Assembly (NCBI GenBank): GCA_949128115.1
Contig: OX421966.1
Span: forward strand, 57,409,416-57,473,415
Origin: Anaspis maculata
Taxonomy: Eukaryota; Arthropoda; Insecta; Coleoptera; Scraptiidae
DNA: 64,000 nucleotides
Direction: 5' to 3'
The notes under the pieces were generated by a model that was not told where the DNA came from, did no database searches, and saw only the letters and a list, made by a program, of their open reading frames with translations. Every line of letters starts with the position of its first letter. Within the stretch, counting starts at the first letter, position 1. This document shows, in pieces, positions 23,798 to 34,158 of the stretch. The translations under genes and the position numbers were made by a program.

Positions 23798-24117
23798 CAA
23801 GGCTGGTCGACGTTATGTTGTACTATAGGTTGCCTCATCCAGTTTATGAGTGACGTCACAAGATACCCTCCGGGAACTTGATTTTGGCTGAAACTGATGT
23901 CGCTTTTTTCGTTTGATATTTCGGATCTTATTTCGACGGAAATCCACCAAATTTCTGAACTGGACGAGAAATGGTTGATGCACATTCAACGATTGGTGGT
24001 TTTTAGATGAATCGGGCATGCTTTTATCCACCAAAACACAATTTGAACCGCCGAACTGTCAAGACCAAAAACAAAGCGATAACGTTATCACGAGGTGAAG
24101 CAAACCGCGCATCTGTC

Positions 24118-24190
24118 ACCGGGTAGCTCATTGGTAAAGAACCTGACTTTCAACAGGAAGGTAGTGGGATCGAACCGCAGCCGTGCCGAA
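24118..24190 (+). other. tRNA-like sequence in left arm
   Basis: GGGTAGCTCATTGGTAAAG looks like a D-arm/A box. CCTGACTTTCAACAGG looks like an anticodon arm with UUC in the usual place. GTGGGATCGAACCGC looks like a T-arm/B box. The T stem and the acceptor stem do not pair properly, so it is not a functional tRNA as read; it may be a SINE head or pseudo-tRNA captured by the element. Confidence 0.5.
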
Positions 24191-24328
24191 CTTTTTTTTC
24201 CTCAAAAACACCCAAATTGTGATTTTCAAAATTAATATGAGTTGGGCAACACTAATTTGAATTTTGTTTTCTCTTTCTAATTTTTAAAATCGCAATTTGG
24301 GTGTTTTTGAAGAAAAAAAAGTTCGGCA

Positions 24329-24397
24329 CGGCTGCGGATCGATCCCACTACCTTCCTGTTGAAAGTCAGGTTCTTTACCAATGAGCTACCCGGTGAC
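24329..24397 (-). other. tRNA-like sequence in right arm
   Basis: Mirror copy of the left-arm stretch, with B-box variant GGGATCGATCC. The two copies face each other across the loop. Confidence 0.5.
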
Positions 24398-24691
24398 AGA
24401 TGCGCGGTCCGCTTCACCTCGTGATAACGTTATCGCCTTGTTTTTGGTCTTGACAGTTCGGCGGTTCAAATTGTGTTTTGGTGGATAAAAGCATGCCCGA
24501 TTCATCTAAAAACCACCAATCGTTGAATGTGCATCAACCATTTCTCGTCCAGTCCAGAAATTTGGTGGATTTCCGTCGAAATAAGATCCGAAATGTCAAA
24601 CGAAAAAAGCGACATCAGTTTCAGCCAAAATCAAGTTCCCGGAGGGTATCTTGTGACGTCACTCATAAACTGGATGAGGCAACCTATAGTA

Positions 24692-24854
24692 TAGACAATA
24701 CAAATAGAGAAGACCATATGTCGTCACGGATTTTTACGGTTGCGTAGGAACCAGGCGAGTCCATCATTCAAAAAAAGGTTGGCTGATTCTTGATGCCCCA
24801 ATATCCGTGACGACAGTGGTGATAACATATGGTCTTCTCTATTTGTATTGTCTA
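24692..24854. mobile_element. Mariner-type MITE, 163 bp, TA duplication
   Basis: The termini TAGACAATACAAATAGAGAA are exactly inverted and flanked by TA. The other arm of the host palindrome has a single TA at the same point (CTATAGTACAACAT), so the empty site is visible in the same locus. Confidence 0.9.
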
Positions 24855-24919
24855 TACAACATAACGTCGACCAGCCTTGGTACACGCCAAGGTACTGAAG
24901 GGCGCATGAAAATTTCCAC

Positions 24920-25002
24920 CTGGCCCGAGCCGGATTCAAACTCACGATCCCTAGAATTGCTTTCATGCTTTCAAAGACGGAGTCCGCCGCGCTACCTGCC
25001 AA
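24920..25002 (-). repeat. tRNA-derived SINE head (interrupted by the Mutator-like element)
   Basis: On the minus strand GGCAGGTAGCGCGGCGGACT resembles an A-box region and GTGAGTTTGAATCCGGCTC a B box. The SINE body would continue leftwards into GGCGTGTAC, where the Mutator-like palindrome is inserted. Confidence 0.5.
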
Positions 25003-25894
25003 GTTGAGTAAATTTGAACAAAAAATTGAAAGTTTTCATGACTTTTAATTGACTACATACAAGATTCAATTAACCGTAGTACTATCTTGGTGCGATAATT
25101 ACGGGATCAGTCTGTATGCATCCAAAAGTAACCTTGAACATACTTAAGAACAAGGGAAACTTTGACTGTTTATATCTTTCATACTTTGTTGAAATAAATT
25201 ATTGATCCAATAAAAAATTGCTCATTGGACTTACTAACCTGTTCTGTACACAATTTTTGTCTGAAATCTTCGTTGAAGCCTCTTCAGGAGATACAGATAT
25301 TTAAAATAAAATTGAAAAAAGATGTTTTCTCAATAAACTTTTCTTTTGGTTCTCCAGAAGTTTGTCAGGTATGTATAAGCAGGTAGCCACCTGCTCAGTC
25401 TACAACAAAGTTCCACACCTTCGCCCTCCACCATAACTCCCGGAGTCCCGGATGTAACCGGCGAGCGTACATAACTTCTAAAAGATTGTACAAATTGAAA
25501 ATTAGGATGAGGTAAGTAAGTATAGGATGAACTTGTCACCGTGCGCTGCGGGAATGCAGCATTGACAATTCGAAGAAGTTCAAAAGAGCTGAGCAACACA
25601 TCGCAACTTTGTGATAAGTAAACTTCATCATGTGTCAGTTTCCTGCTCAGCAAGAATTTCTTGATTACACCAAATTCCAGGTGCTGCAACGCTGATGCAG
25701 ACACGCCGTCTACATTCCCATCCAGTTTCTCAACTCCCACTAATACCAACTTTATACCCTGCTGCCGCCACCCTCCACCCACCCACACCAGAATGCCTCA
25801 GCTCAATCTAAATCAAGCTAACGATCCTTAATAAACTTCAACTTCTGAGAAGTTCCTCGTTCGCGGCGAACAAAAATCTCATGCGATAACTCAC
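25003..25894. other. Probable intron or spacer; 152-codon open frame on minus strand
   Basis: This stretch lies downstream of the signal-peptide exon on the same strand and would be its first intron. A minus-strand open frame of 152 codons (25330-25788) shows no recognisable domain; I cannot say whether it is an exon. Confidence 0.3.
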
Positions 25895-26000
25895 TTCTTT
25901 TGATCGGCGACGGACTGGAGTAGCCGTGTCCCAGAAACGCACTGGTCGCCAAAACGACCACGGCAAGGCAGAGCATTTCCCTCCCGGTGGCGGATGACAT
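25895..26000 (-). CDS. First coding exon of a secreted protein (partial)
   Basis: The ATG at 26000-25998 opens a frame whose first ~27 residues form a textbook signal peptide: a short polar start, then a hydrophobic core (MLCLAVVVLATSAFLGHGY) with small residues before a likely cleavage site. After 35 codons plus one base comes AGAA followed by GTGAGTTA, a strong splice donor (GT at 25894-25893). The frame hits a stop 25 codons beyond the donor, which agrees with splicing there. The exon ends SSPSPIKR/S, so the mature protein or propeptide starts Ser/Pro-rich with a dibasic pair. Later exons lie at lower coordinates and were not identified. It could encode a neuropeptide precursor or another secreted protein. 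The GC-rich DNA at 26.2-26.8 kb may be its promoter region. Confidence 0.6.
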
Positions 26001-26169
26001 TTTTTCGGAAAACTTCCTTCTTAATCCTCAAAAACACTCATATCACTTCTGATTCAGAAAAAATTCACCGCACTATTCAGCAGAGCATTTCTATTTTTTT
26101 TTCTTGGAGCACCTCTTCGACTGAAACCACCAGTACAACCACCACTCTTGAAGCTAACCTCAACTAACA

Positions 26170-26860
26170 GGCTTTGGATACACCAAAAGCAACGCGTTTA
26201 CCGCGACGACATTTTTCTACAAGGAAAAAATCGCGAGAATCCCACACACGTGAAAGCTCTCTCTCAACACGACCGCATCCAGAGCAGCGCGATGTATCTC
26301 GTGTGCACCGGCGAAACTCTAGCCGTCACAACTCCGCTCGCGTGACGTACGGGCCATGGACTGAAAAGCTCCTGCAGCTTTCACGCGGGCAACTTCACAG
26401 GGCCCGCCGAACTGGCGGCTCGTGCGTTTTCGCGTCTTCCGGACGGCCGTCGACGGCCCCAGCTTCTCTGGTCTGGACGCGCGGGGCCTCGTGCTGTGAT
26501 TTATGGACGTTCCGTAATTATTTTTTATTTATTTACTTTTTTTCCGGTCCCGATGAGCTGCCGGTGTGTGGGGCCCTTTATTTTCTCAAAAAAAAAGGTG
26601 TTCGCGGGAGCGACGCAAAGCGCGGGAGGTGCAAGGGAGAGGCAGAGGGAGAGGCAGGCCAGGCAGGCGGAGAGGAGAGGGACAGAGGATGAATGAAGAA
26701 GGGTGTGAGAACGTCGCGACGCTTTTCGGGACCTGCGTCAAGGCCGTTTGACCGGGCGTAATCGAGTTATCCCGTCTGGAGGAGGATTCGAGACGGGGTT
26801 CGAATCCAAATTTCACGGCAGGCTGCGTTTCCGGAATGGATTAGGTAAGTACCTAAATCG
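26170..26860. other. GC/CpG-rich stretch upstream of the secreted-protein exon
   Basis: Clearly richer in GC and CpG than the surroundings, apart from a T-rich break at 26515-26545. It lies 5' of the exon at 25895-26000 and could hold the promoter. Open frames of up to 172 codons here reflect base composition; no domain was recognised. GGTTCGAATCC at about 26797 looks like a B box, but no A box is convincing. Confidence 0.35.
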
Positions 26861-27095
26861 TAATTTTACTATTCAGTTTGCTTTATCTGCCATTGTCTAT
26901 TGATGTGCAACTAAAGCGCAGGACTTTTTTTTTATAAGTCACAGACGAGGTCACAGAGCATAAAATAGGGTACAAAACAGGCAGGGGACAATGGTGCCGC
27001 CTGGTGCGACCTAGTGACGAGCTGGTGCCACCTAGTGACAAATCACAGTGCCGAAAGCGCCATCTTTTGATTTTAGCCTCAAAAATGTGCCTAAC

Positions 27096-27157
27096 CTTTG
27101 AAAAGACCCCAGCTATATTCTTGAACCCCTGAATGGGTAGAAAACCCATTATACTTC
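27096..27157. repeat. Solo terminus of the 2.45-kb repeat family
   Basis: GACCCCAGCTATATTCTTGA followed by ACCCCTGAATGGGTAGA matches the termini at 28785 and 62341. Only about 60 bp are shared. Confidence 0.55.
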
Positions 27158-27649
27158 CACACTTGCTTGTTCACTTATCTTGAGCTTGATTATCTGAACA
27201 TATCAAACTTCAATTTGGTCCTTTCTGACGCGGTTAATACAGCCACCTGAGTTTTCACTACTATCACAATAGGCTATAACTGGTGAGGAAGCAGAAATGA
27301 GGGAGTGATTCAACAACACGATTCACAAAGATTGATACTGATGGATGACTTGAAACGTGCCTGAAATTCACACATCAAAGTAAAAGTGGGAAGCCATCTA
27401 CCTCAGGGTGACTGCACCGACCACGACTTGAAATCGGAAATGATAAGAATTGCTCAACGATGTATCGTTCATAAAACGAAATATTCGTCCTCATAGCCGG
27501 AACTGTGCCAATAAAAACTGAACTAAAAAGAAAATTGTCAAGTTCATGGCTGTGGATGCCACTATTTATCCATCCACCTTCCACGATTTTTTCTGTTGAA
27601 TGGTTACGAAATAATAGGCGATTTTCCTTTCGCATATTTTTGGGTTAAG

Positions 27650-27978
27650 CAAGGAAGCCCTTGAATAATTTCAAATGTATTTAAATAAACCAAAGTTTTC
27701 AACTTCGAATATTGAAATACTTTCGAGGTATTTAAATACATTTGCAGTAGTCAAATATTTACTTTGAAAGCATTTAAATACTTGAGAGATATATAGTTTT
27801 GAATTATTTGAATACTTTATCATTATTTGAATGAAAAAAGTATTTATATATCAGAAATATTCAAATATTTACAACTGCAACTTTATAAATATTATTTATT
27901 ATTTAAATATTATTTTGACCAGGAAATAGAAAATATTTAGTATTCAAATACTTTCCAAAAGTATTTTGCCCAGCTCTG
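27650..27978. mobile_element. hAT-like AT-rich element
   Basis: Read on the minus strand the right end is CAGAGCTGGGCAAAATACTT, a terminus widely seen in hAT elements, followed by degenerate TATTTAAATAC-type repeats through the body. The left end is not matched well, so it may be truncated. Confidence 0.5.
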
Positions 27979-28297
27979 GTCCTGTCTCTCATGGTAGCTC
28001 GGCTCCAGGTCATCTGGATATCTTGTGGCGACATCGTAGTATCTACTCTTTCGTTTCTCTCAAGTATCCGCAGTAGTGACTCACACACTACTTGTATTTC
28101 TAACACAGCGTGTGAATTCAATTTACCCTTCACACAACATGATCTTGACATTCAAACAAAATCCCACAAGCTAACCTCATTCAGATAACAAACATTACTC
28201 ACAAGTGCTGTCTACTCAATGTCAACTACAAAATTGTTTCAGTTATTAATATTTCTTTCTTTTTGGTGTGTCGATCTAACTCGATACAACGAAATAC

Positions 28298-28444
28298 CTG
28301 TCGATTCTTCACTCCGGACAGGTACCGCTTGCAGTTGATGCTCTTCTTCGACTTGGAGGGTTCAAGTACAGGACGGGCTCGCTTCTCAGGAACGTCGTCC
28401 ACCCCAGCACAGGCGTGACTACGAGGATTTCTCGTCTCAGGCAT
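28298..28444 (-). CDS. Candidate coding exon of an unidentified basic protein
   Basis: Exactly 49 codons from ATG (28444) to CAG before a GTATTT donor (28297-28296). The encoded stretch is rich in Arg, Lys and Ser (VPEKRARPVLEPSKSKKS, then INCKRYLSGVKNRQ). Codons are GC-richer at third positions than the flanks, unlike the surrounding AT-rich DNA. An AG lies directly before the ATG, so it could instead be an internal exon. The basic composition fits a nuclear or nucleolar protein, but I do not recognise a family. Confidence 0.4.
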
Positions 28445-28784
28445 CTTCCTCAAGAGCACGTTAATTTCAGTTCGCTTTTCCCTTCTTCTCTACTTCCCTC
28501 CACTCTAATGACCCACTCTCTGTCTATTTTTCTTCTCCCCTTTTTTCTCTTTGACAACCACTCCCCTTTCCTTTTTCTTTCAGGTAACTTCCCTTAACTT
28601 ACCCTGTTTCTCTGTAACTCTTTAATCTTTATGAACTTCAGAGCCGGACGATTTCAGTGTCCGATACTATACGTTCTTGCATCTTTTTGATGCGAATTGT
28701 TCATACTGCGTCTGAAGCGACGACTTCACCCTGAAGTCAAAAGAGTCACTAGACTGTATCCACCAGGTATCCTCAGCGGTAAAA

Positions 28785-31235
28785 GGACCCCAGCTTTCTT
28801 CTTATACCCCTGAGTGGTTAGACAATTCATTATACTTCCATTTAATTCAACTTATTTGAATTAAATCACGTTTTCCGCTTTTGGAACCGCTTGGCCGGTG
28901 ATCATCTAGTATCAGGACGACATCCCGTTGTGCCTTCTTGTTGTTTGAGTATAGAGCTCTCGAGATTGTTGAGATAGGTCTGACCATGAGTTCAAACACA
29001 ATAAGACACAGTATGAATTTTCAACATAACAGCAATCTATTGACCTCTATGTACAAGTCAGAATGTTTAAATGATGGCTCGCTCCTATACTTAGTCCTAC
29101 GGACACATCGCAGGCTAAAATATCCAAAAGAGCTAACCTATTTCCGAAAAAATAACTTCCCCCTAATAATTTCAGATGTCCCAGCACCCCAACCCTCCGA
29201 CGAACACCTGACTCTACACCTTGACCGACATTTAATTCTGACTGGTTCTCGCGGTTCAAAGTTCTTTTTGTGGTTAAATCAGATCCAACATTTATGTTAG
29301 TGTTAGAGGTTATGTAAGGGTTAGGCCCGGCTTCTAGACACTGAAAAGAGAAGAGTGACTTCAACCACGAATGCAATCTAAGATTTGTGGGCCGGTGTGT
29401 GCGCTGGCCCCCTTCTTATGGAGCCTCTTTTCAAAGGCTAACGCTCTTTTTGGGCTGTGGTTCCCTTTTGCCCGTTTGGAAGGGATTGGATTTGGGATAT
29501 GGCTGGCTTTCGTGGAGGCTTTGAACCTGTTTTCGCCGTGAATTGCCCCCAACGCTTAGGAAGATTTTCGTGTTCGAGAGTGCCTATGACCGGAAATATT
29601 AAACCAAACACCTTTCCAAAAACTTTTGAACCGATGGTGTACGCGAAACAATTACTCAAGTCAAGGTACAAATGTAATGTAAAGAACGTTTTGAGCACGC
29701 CCTGTATAAGCACTAGTTCGTTGTTGTTCACCAGTTTGTGAGACAAGGCCGCAGTCAGGAGAAACAAAACACAGAGAATTGACTATACAGGGTGTTCGCC
29801 AAAAAGCCGAGGCGGAGAGGCGTCGAAACACGAGATAATCGCCGTCTACACTATACCTGATCAAGCCCTAATAACGATTCATTTTTACAAAATCCCTATC
29901 TGAACGGTGGCTTCGTTGGGTACCGGATTGAATTCATCAATTTCGAATAAGAACGTCTTCATTCCCGTGACAAGTTTTACATGGAAATATCAGGAACTGT
30001 CGTGACGCTAAAACAAAATTATTAGTTTCAAGGAGGTGGGTAGGGGGGGTTCCATCAATCCGATCAACAATTACGACTCTACGGCAGGGTCCGAACCCTG
30101 ATACAAACGCGATTCTATTTTTCCTTAATTACTCGATTTTTCACGTAGTTCTCAAAATTTACATTTTCCGCATAACTGGGAGCTTCAGAAACGCGAAGGA
30201 AGCTCATCCGCGAGTTTCCAGATATAACCCACTAGGTCCGGTACTCTGGTACCGCAGTCACAGCGCCAAGTCCAGAGGGTCCAAGAGCTCGAATACATTT
30301 CTATGAAGGTATCTAACAAAGGACGAGGCTTAATAGTGGCTGTACCTGATGGCAGACAGTAGCGCAGATACCAGCACGTGCAGGCAGATCCAGAACGCAC
30401 GCATAAGCCCCATCATACATTCTTCACGACAAAGCTCAATCGTAAGCATCAATCTCAACTCACCAAGACTAACCTTCCTCCCGCCGAGGTGATCACTCCG
30501 CTACATGAGATACCGAAACGAAAGAACTCATTTTTATCGGGCCTGGATCATTCAGGGGTTTCAACTTGACATCCTTGAGGTGGGTTCAAACTCGTCGTCA
30601 AAGGTCCGCAACTCAGCATCCTGGAAGGGGATCGAAACACATCATCAACGGATCCCAACTCTACGATTTGGAGATGGGTCGAAACTCAACACCGGAAGGG
30701 CCTCGGCACAACGACTTGGCAAAGGGTGGGAACCTGTCGTCGGAGGGTTTTGACTCAACTCCTGGAGGCGGGTCAAGACTCAACATCCAAGGGCTTTGAC
30801 ACGACATCCTAGAGGCGGGTCAAAACTCAACCTGGAGGGATCTCGACCTCACTTCCCCCAAGGAGATTGAAACGCATCTCCGAAGGGTTCCAACTCGACT
30901 TTCTCCAGGGGCTAAGGTGCATCAGCTGGGGCTTCGACTTGGCATCATCCAAGTGAGCTATAGAACTTATCATCGGGGCTTCGACTCGACAGCCTCTAGG
31001 AGGGTCGCGACGCAACATCAACGGGTTCTAGCTCAGCTGCCTCGGAGAGAGCTGAAAAACTCTCTCTGACAGACCCGCAGAAGCACTTGGCAACGGACGC
31101 GACAAGTCGAGAGCGGACGGCAGCCCAGGCGAATTGGTCCAGGTATAACGGTCAATCTCCATCAATAACTCCTCTATTCCCAGCGATTTGGAATAAAATT
31201 TCATCGTATCCAAAACGATCGCGAACGGCGTATAG
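28785..31235 (+). mobile_element. 2.45-kb repeat element, copy A
   Basis: This stretch is inverted at 59866-62341. Landmarks shared with copy B: GACCCCAGCT terminus, GGCCGGTGATCATCTAGTAT, TTAGGCCCGGCTTCTAGACA, ACAGGGTGTTCGCC, GCACGTGCAGGCAGAT and GCGAACGGCGTATAG at the inner end. From about 30560 to 31060 it holds degenerate tandem units of about 30 and 60 bp (ACTCAACATCC / GAGGCGGGTC). No transposase or clear TIR is visible. A 120-codon frame (28938-29300) is also open in copy B, but changes between copies look neutral. Confidence 0.75.
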
Positions 31236-31434
31236 TCGTGAAAATTCTAATAAAAAAAAACACAAACCACAAGAACTACATATTTGACGCGGTTTTTCCA
31301 AGATGGCGGTATCAAGCCACTCGATACAAAAACATATCATGGCTTATTTTCATGCTGGTGTTGTGGGGAATCCAAAAAGGTATTACACGTCAAGTCCCCA
31401 AAGTGGAAACCACTCGAGTCCCCTGGCTCATCGA

Positions 31435-32294
31435 TTAACATAGGTTCCACAGCTTCGGTCCAATGACCATTCCCTGTTCCCCTCCACATGTTAAGCTCAA
31501 CATACCTTTCTCTCCAACTTGCAGCGTCCTATGCTGGACACAGTTGTTAGTCAGATATGAAGAAAACTTTCGTTCTTTCATTTCCTGTGTAATTGATTTC
31601 CAGGTTGCCGAGTTGAAGGCATTTTGTACGTCCAGGGTCAGCAGTGCACAAAACTCCCTGCTCCTGTAGCTGCCCTTGTTCACATCTTCCACTATTTTTT
31701 GGCTCTCCTCATAGCGTCCAAGGTCGACCTTCCGGCTTTGAATCCATATTGTGCATCTGCCAAATTTGCCTTGCCTCTGATTTCTTCTTTCAGTCTCTTG
31801 GTAATAAAAATGTCCGTGATTTTTCCGGAACAATTTATTAAACGTATTGGTCTGTAGGTTTCCCTCGCGTCTCCTTCTTTCTGGGGTTTTTCAAGCAACA
31901 CCAACCGTGACCCCTTTCATATTTGAGGGAGTCCATGTATCAGGTGGTAGTTCATAACCTTCAGACACAGGTCTTTGCTTCCTTCAACGACTGCCTTTGC
32001 GATTTCCGGTGTCACGTGATATGGACTCGGGGCTTCGCGTGCTTTCAGTTTACCCGATGTTATTCTCGATTCTTCCAGCGTGAAAATTAGATTTTTTTTT
32101 TTTGGCGAGCTCTTCATATTCCCATTCGATGGGTTCTTATCTAAAAATAATAATAATAATAATAATCTCAGCACTGTAAAATGATTGTACATCCCAGAAT
32201 ATGCTGTGCATGAAGCGCAAATTGTTGAGTCACCTAACAAGATGTGGCCGAGGTAGGTACACTCTGTAGAGAAATGAAAAATCGATTTCCACAA
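31435..32294 (-). pseudogene. LINE A: broken reverse transcriptase fragment, R1-like
   Basis: Across several frames the minus strand encodes reverse transcriptase pieces in order: KAREAPSPYHVTPEIAK (the usual 'kAPGpDgi' block), RETYRPIRLINCSGKI (fingers), KANLADAQYGFKAGRSTLDA (the 'QfGFr.grsT' block), LLTLDVQNAFNSATW (palm, catalytic Asp region) and GEQGMVIGPKLWN (degenerate GvPQGSvlGP). Stops and frameshifts break it, and the YADD block is missing, so it is dead and truncated. It overlaps in content with LINE B, so it is a separate copy. Confidence 0.8.
32143..32165 (+). repeat. (AAT)n microsatellite
   Basis: About seven AAT units. Confidence 0.85.
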
Positions 32295-32299
32295 TAAAA

Positions 32300-33240
32300 T
32301 AATACAAGGACCCCATTTTGCCGACGATCAAGTTTGGAAAGTTCCGTTCCATAAACTCTCTCGCACCTTTTCAGCGCAATTTTCGACGCCAGTCCCCAAA
32401 GGTCAACCCAATCAAATAAAACACAGTGTCGCATTTGCGGTCCGTCCGCGGTCGCATTTGCGAAACGCCACTATCCTATATACGATATACCTCCATGTCG
32501 CTCGGAATTCGATACATTCGTCCTGTCGTTGCTCGAAGCTTTATCCTTCTTTCTCTTTTTTGCCCTTCTCCTCGTTTCCGCTCGCAGTTTTCCGTTCCAT
32601 ATATTCCCCTGCAACATTGCCCGATGTAGAAAGGCCTAGCAGCTAATAAAAGATAACAACTCAAAAATCGAGAGCCGGGTCCTCTGGCAGCTCACTAAGC
32701 CGATCTTCCACTTTCTCTCATAAGCAGTAATACGTCTTGAACGTCGCCGCCGCCGCCGCCACTTTGCCACCAAAATCGCTGGTTCGTTCTGAAACTGAAA
32801 CGCGACTGCTGCTGCTGGGGACCTGAAACGTCCACCCCATTTGTGCCTGAAATTTATTATTTCGGTTCAGAGACCGAGAGAGAGAGGGAGCATGAGACCT
32901 TCCGTCCGGCATGTCCGAGACAGAGCTGCAGTCACTGGGAGGGAGAGAGACGGAGGGGAAGAGAAAGGGAGACTTTCGAGCGTTTCTGACTGGACTCATT
33001 AGCAGAAGCACGCAAGTTTACCGAACATTGTCTGAATACCAAAGCAGTCGCTGCGCCCTCTTCCCTCTTTAACAACTGACGGCTGACTGGAGCGCTACAT
33101 TAATTTGTTATAATCTTACTTGTATACAGAGTCGTTCCCTTCCAATTCTGCAATTCCCGTACATTATTGTAGCGAACTTGCTTTCTTCCATTGAATTATC
33201 TAGGTAAATCTAGATTTTTGAAATTTAATACAAAGTTTTG
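32300..33240. other. Spacer, no gene seen
   Basis: It contains a short (GCC)n run near 32744-32762 and purine/pyrimidine-biased DNA (32870-32980). No supported exon. Confidence 0.4.
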
Positions 33241-33275
33241 AAACTAGTGTCAGTGACACCGTCTCTGTAACCGTC

Positions 33276-33530
33276 TTATGAACTTGTGCCACGTCGGGTT
33301 CTCTCATGTGTGCATAGTCCGCCAAGTTGTCCATATCCAGAAAAGGAACCCGGAAGGTTCTGGTGCATCTTTCTGAAAAATTTCTGACTGCTATCGTCGC
33401 CTTTGCTCTCTTCTGCCATACAAGTGCCGGTTGCTAGTCTAGGCGGGGAAGCTCTGAAAAGGTCTAGATGGCCTCGAGAATATTCCGTCAAGTGTTTGGT
33501 GAACGGCTCCACCGCCAATTCTGCAGGTAG
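33276..33530 (-). CDS. Candidate terminal exon, unidentified
   Basis: After a plausible acceptor (CTACCTGCAG at 33540-33531) there is an open frame of about 80 codons with balanced composition (EPFTKHLTEYSRGHLDLFRA, EESKGDDSSQKFFRKMHQNL) ending in a stop. The opposite strand also has an open frame ending at a GTAGGT donor, so the strand is uncertain. It lies next to the 3' end of LINE B and could be LINE-derived. No family recognised. Confidence 0.3.
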   Translation of the reverse strand, partial: LPAELAVEPFTKHLTEYSRGHLDLFRASPPRLATGTCMAEESKGDDSSQKFFRKMHQNLPGSFSGYGQLGGLCTHERTRRGTSS

Positions 33531-33559
33531 GTATGTGTTTTGCTCTTTTTTTCGGGAGG

Positions 33560-34158
33560 AGAGGAATGCTTTCCACGCACGCTAGGCTGGAATGACACCG
33601 GGGGGGTGTGGGACTCGCCGCGGCTTTGCCAACCTCACCCACTTGACCTCTTCTTAGACCCTGGTAGTTAACCCGTCCCTTGGGACGCATCACGCAAGCA
33701 TCACGTCATAGTCCGGCTGGTCTCGTGTTGGTCTTAATCATACTTATTTTCATACTTTCCATAATAATTGTTGATCTCGACCCTGTTTCCTTGTCTCTCT
33801 TTCTCGTCATCTTCTTTCTGTTACATGACGCTTCTAACCATCTCTCCAACTTGCTTCCAGCATTTCTCATCTTTCAACATAAACGGGACCAGTGTTTCTC
33901 TGTTCAGTTTGATACCTGCTTCTTCTTCTATGCGTTTTATTCTATAGAAGAATTTCTTTCTTTTGAATTCACCACTTGATACTTTGTTATTAATTTCTTT
34001 TCTTTTCTTTTGACGGCTGTAAGTGTCTGTTTAGCACATTTCAACACAAATAAAGTATAATTATCTTCCCTTTTTCCGAGCGCCACCTCTGACATTCGAA
34101 CAGGGTATGCCCGGCCGTATCTGGAGATTCGCAAAGTCTTTTCAGATCTTACAAAGGT
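33560..34158 (-). pseudogene. LINE B fragment 4: C-terminal end and 3' UTR
   Basis: The minus-strand translation gives a degenerate zinc-finger-like block (GRAYPVRM...NYTLFVLKCAKQ, compare the usual 'C..C......HtlF.C'), then EEAGIKLNRETLVPFMLKD and EKCWKQVGEMVRSV, the usual tail 'lt..niv..ML.s...W..v...v'. Cysteines are largely lost. Below about 33850 no coding is seen; that part is probably 3' UTR. Confidence 0.6.

Larger units (their letters stand above)
23798..24879. mobile_element. Mutator-like long-TIR palindrome with 9-bp target duplication
   Basis: A near-perfect palindrome starts CAAGGCTGGTCGACGTTATG, ends with the complement, and is flanked by a perfect 9-bp direct repeat GTACACGCC (23789-23797 and 24880-24888). 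Without the 163-bp MITE inside its right arm it is about 917 bp with arms near 430 bp and a loop of about 50 bp (24235-24285). Nine-bp duplications and very long terminal repeats are hallmarks of TIR-type Mutator-like elements; no transposase is present. Each arm carries the same basic open frame of about 70 codons and a tRNA-like stretch. Confidence 0.85.

Noticed and set aside
24118..24190. Functional tRNA-Glu gene
   Set aside because: The T stem and acceptor stem do not pair as read and it is mirrored within a transposon; kept only as tRNA-like.
23813..24747. Basic frame of about 70 codons present in both arms of the Mutator-like palindrome
   Set aside because: The two copies are the same arm sequence read in mirror; the two differences I see are both replacements, so there is no sign of coding constraint.
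26174..26692. 172-codon plus-strand frame
   Set aside because: Low-complexity Arg/Gly/Glu content in GC-rich DNA and no domain; more likely the upstream region of the minus-strand exon.
28938..29300. 120-codon frame on plus strand, also open in the inverted copy at 61823-62266
   Set aside because: Substitutions between copies are mostly replacements (about 20 of 26 codons), as expected for non-coding DNA; no domain is recognised.
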